The notes under the pieces: generated by a model | What the model was told of the DNA's origin: nothing | Database searches by the model: none | The model's input: the letters and a program-made list of their open reading frames with translations, nothing else | Source of the DNA: JACQXM01 sp964569425 | GTDB lineage: Bacteria; Planctomycetota; Phycisphaerae; UBA1845 | Reading direction: 5' to 3' | DNA: 42,295 nucleotides | Assembly: GCA_964569425.1 (NCBI GenBank) | Contig: CAZMVD010000022.1 | Span: 1-42,295, forward strand | Translations under genes and position numbers: made by a program | Shown here: positions 41,833 to 42,295 of the stretch, in pieces | How positions within the stretch are numbered: position 1 is the first letter of the stretch | Layout: every line of letters begins with the position of its first letter

Positions 41833-42295
41833 ATGAACGAAACGTCCGAATCCCTGCCGCAACCTGCGCCCACACGTCATCATCTCCCGGCGCTCGCCTT
41901 GCTCGCCGTGGCAACCATGGCTCTTTATTACTTCGCCTCCAGCAAGTCTGCCCCGCCCCAGGAGTGGACCGCGGATTGGACCACAGCGCTGCGCGAGGCC
42001 CAGGCCGCCGGTCGGCACGTCATGATCGATTTTTACATGAACGGCTGCCCTCCTTGTGAGATCATGCACCGTTCGGTGCTCCGCAGTTCTGCGGTGCAAA
42101 CGGCGCTCGGCGATTTCGTCCCTCTGCGGATCGATGTCGCCCACGAACGCGAACTGGCCAATCGCTTCGAAGTGTTTGGCACACCCACGTACATCATCGT
42201 CGACGCGCAGGGCCGATTCGTGGCTCGCACCGAAGGACCGATACGTGCTCGACGCGAGGCTGACGAGCAAGCAGCTCAAGCGCGCCGTGCGCGAC
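41833..42295 (+). CDS. Membrane-anchored thioredoxin-like protein (cut by window end)
   Basis: The frame stays open to the end of the window (154 residues seen). A short N-terminal region and one membrane helix (about residues 18-38) are followed by a thioredoxin fold: VMIDFYMNGCPPCEIMHRSVL with the active-site CPPC, then FVPLRIDVAHERELANRFEVFGTPTYIIVD with the conserved cis-Pro of GTPTY. This is the DsbD-gamma/thioredoxin_7 style and would act as a thiol-disulfide reductase facing the periplasm. ATG 41833 has no strong ribosome-binding site; GTG 41773 is in frame. The 3' end is outside the window. Confidence 0.8.
   Translation, partial: MNETSESLPQPAPTRHHLPALALLAVATMALYYFASSKSAPPQEWTADWTTALREAQAAGRHVMIDFYMNGCPPCEIMHRSVLRSSAVQTALGDFVPLRIDVAHERELANRFEVFGTPTYIIVDAQGRFVARTEGPIRARREADEQAAQARRAR

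Overview
The window looks like a piece of a high-GC Planctomycetes chromosome, most likely a Phycisphaerae-type lineage and probably from a metagenome assembly. The pointers are a PEP-CTERM secreted protein, a Cys-rich secreted protein with thrombospondin-type and dockerin-like repeats, lipoprotein matrixin-like proteases, a class II ribonucleotide reductase, a strongly enlarged RNase P RNA and several proteins with no obvious family. No tRNA, rRNA, CRISPR array, transposase or phage gene was seen.

Layout. 1-5.5 kb: the 3' end of an NADP isocitrate dehydrogenase gene, then a three-gene 2-oxoacid:ferredoxin oxidoreductase cluster whose first gene fuses a gamma subunit, a GltD-like FAD/NAD(P) reductase and a 2x[4Fe-4S] ferredoxin. 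5.7-10.2 kb: an RND efflux operon (adaptor plus pump). 10.4-14.4 kb: two secreted-protein genes of mosaic GC content. They lie between the 3' end of the pump gene and a diverged, truncated copy of that same 3' end. A G13 tract sits exactly in the PEP-CTERM anchor of the first gene. 14.5-16.7 kb: a small membrane protein and an acyl-CoA synthetase. 16.8-17.45 kb: rnpB of about 640 nt with a P12 arm built from heptamer repeats. 17.6-21.1 kb: a VOC protein, a zinc-ribbon protein and two tandem lipoprotein metalloproteases. 21.4-25.3 kb: addA, apparently leaderless. 25.3-31.7 kb (minus strand): tsaB, an ALG10-like membrane protein, an acetolactate-synthase-like enzyme, an HTH protein and a DUF2723 membrane glycosyltransferase-like protein. 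32-36 kb: a Cys/Met-metabolism PLP enzyme with a structured leader, a HAD phosphatase, a hemerythrin-like protein and an AlkA-like DNA glycosylase. 36.2-39.2 kb: nrdJ behind a promoter that carries an NrdR-box pair and DnaA-box-like sites. 39.3-42.3 kb: a promoter plus a structured RNA ending in a strong terminator, an NhaD-type antiporter, a zinc-ribbon-like small protein and a thioredoxin-like protein cut by the window edge.

How the genes work together. The first block is central carbon and redox metabolism: isocitrate dehydrogenase plus a low-potential 2-oxoacid oxidoreductase with a built-in NAD(P) module. Further on, nrdJ, addA and the glycosylase serve DNA synthesis and repair. The secreted, lipoprotein and membrane-glycosyltransferase genes look like cell-surface functions.

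The strongest candidates for something undescribed are four. (i) The 39.3-39.5 kb RNA, in which a 5' segment can pair with the first arm of its own terminator, as in a riboswitch or attenuator, upstream of nhaD. (ii) The heptamer-repeat P12 arm of rnpB. (iii) The G13 tract that decides whether the PEP-CTERM protein keeps its sorting tail. (iv) The secreted-gene cassette bracketed by RND pump ends. All functional statements are read from sequence motifs; no database search or folding program was run.
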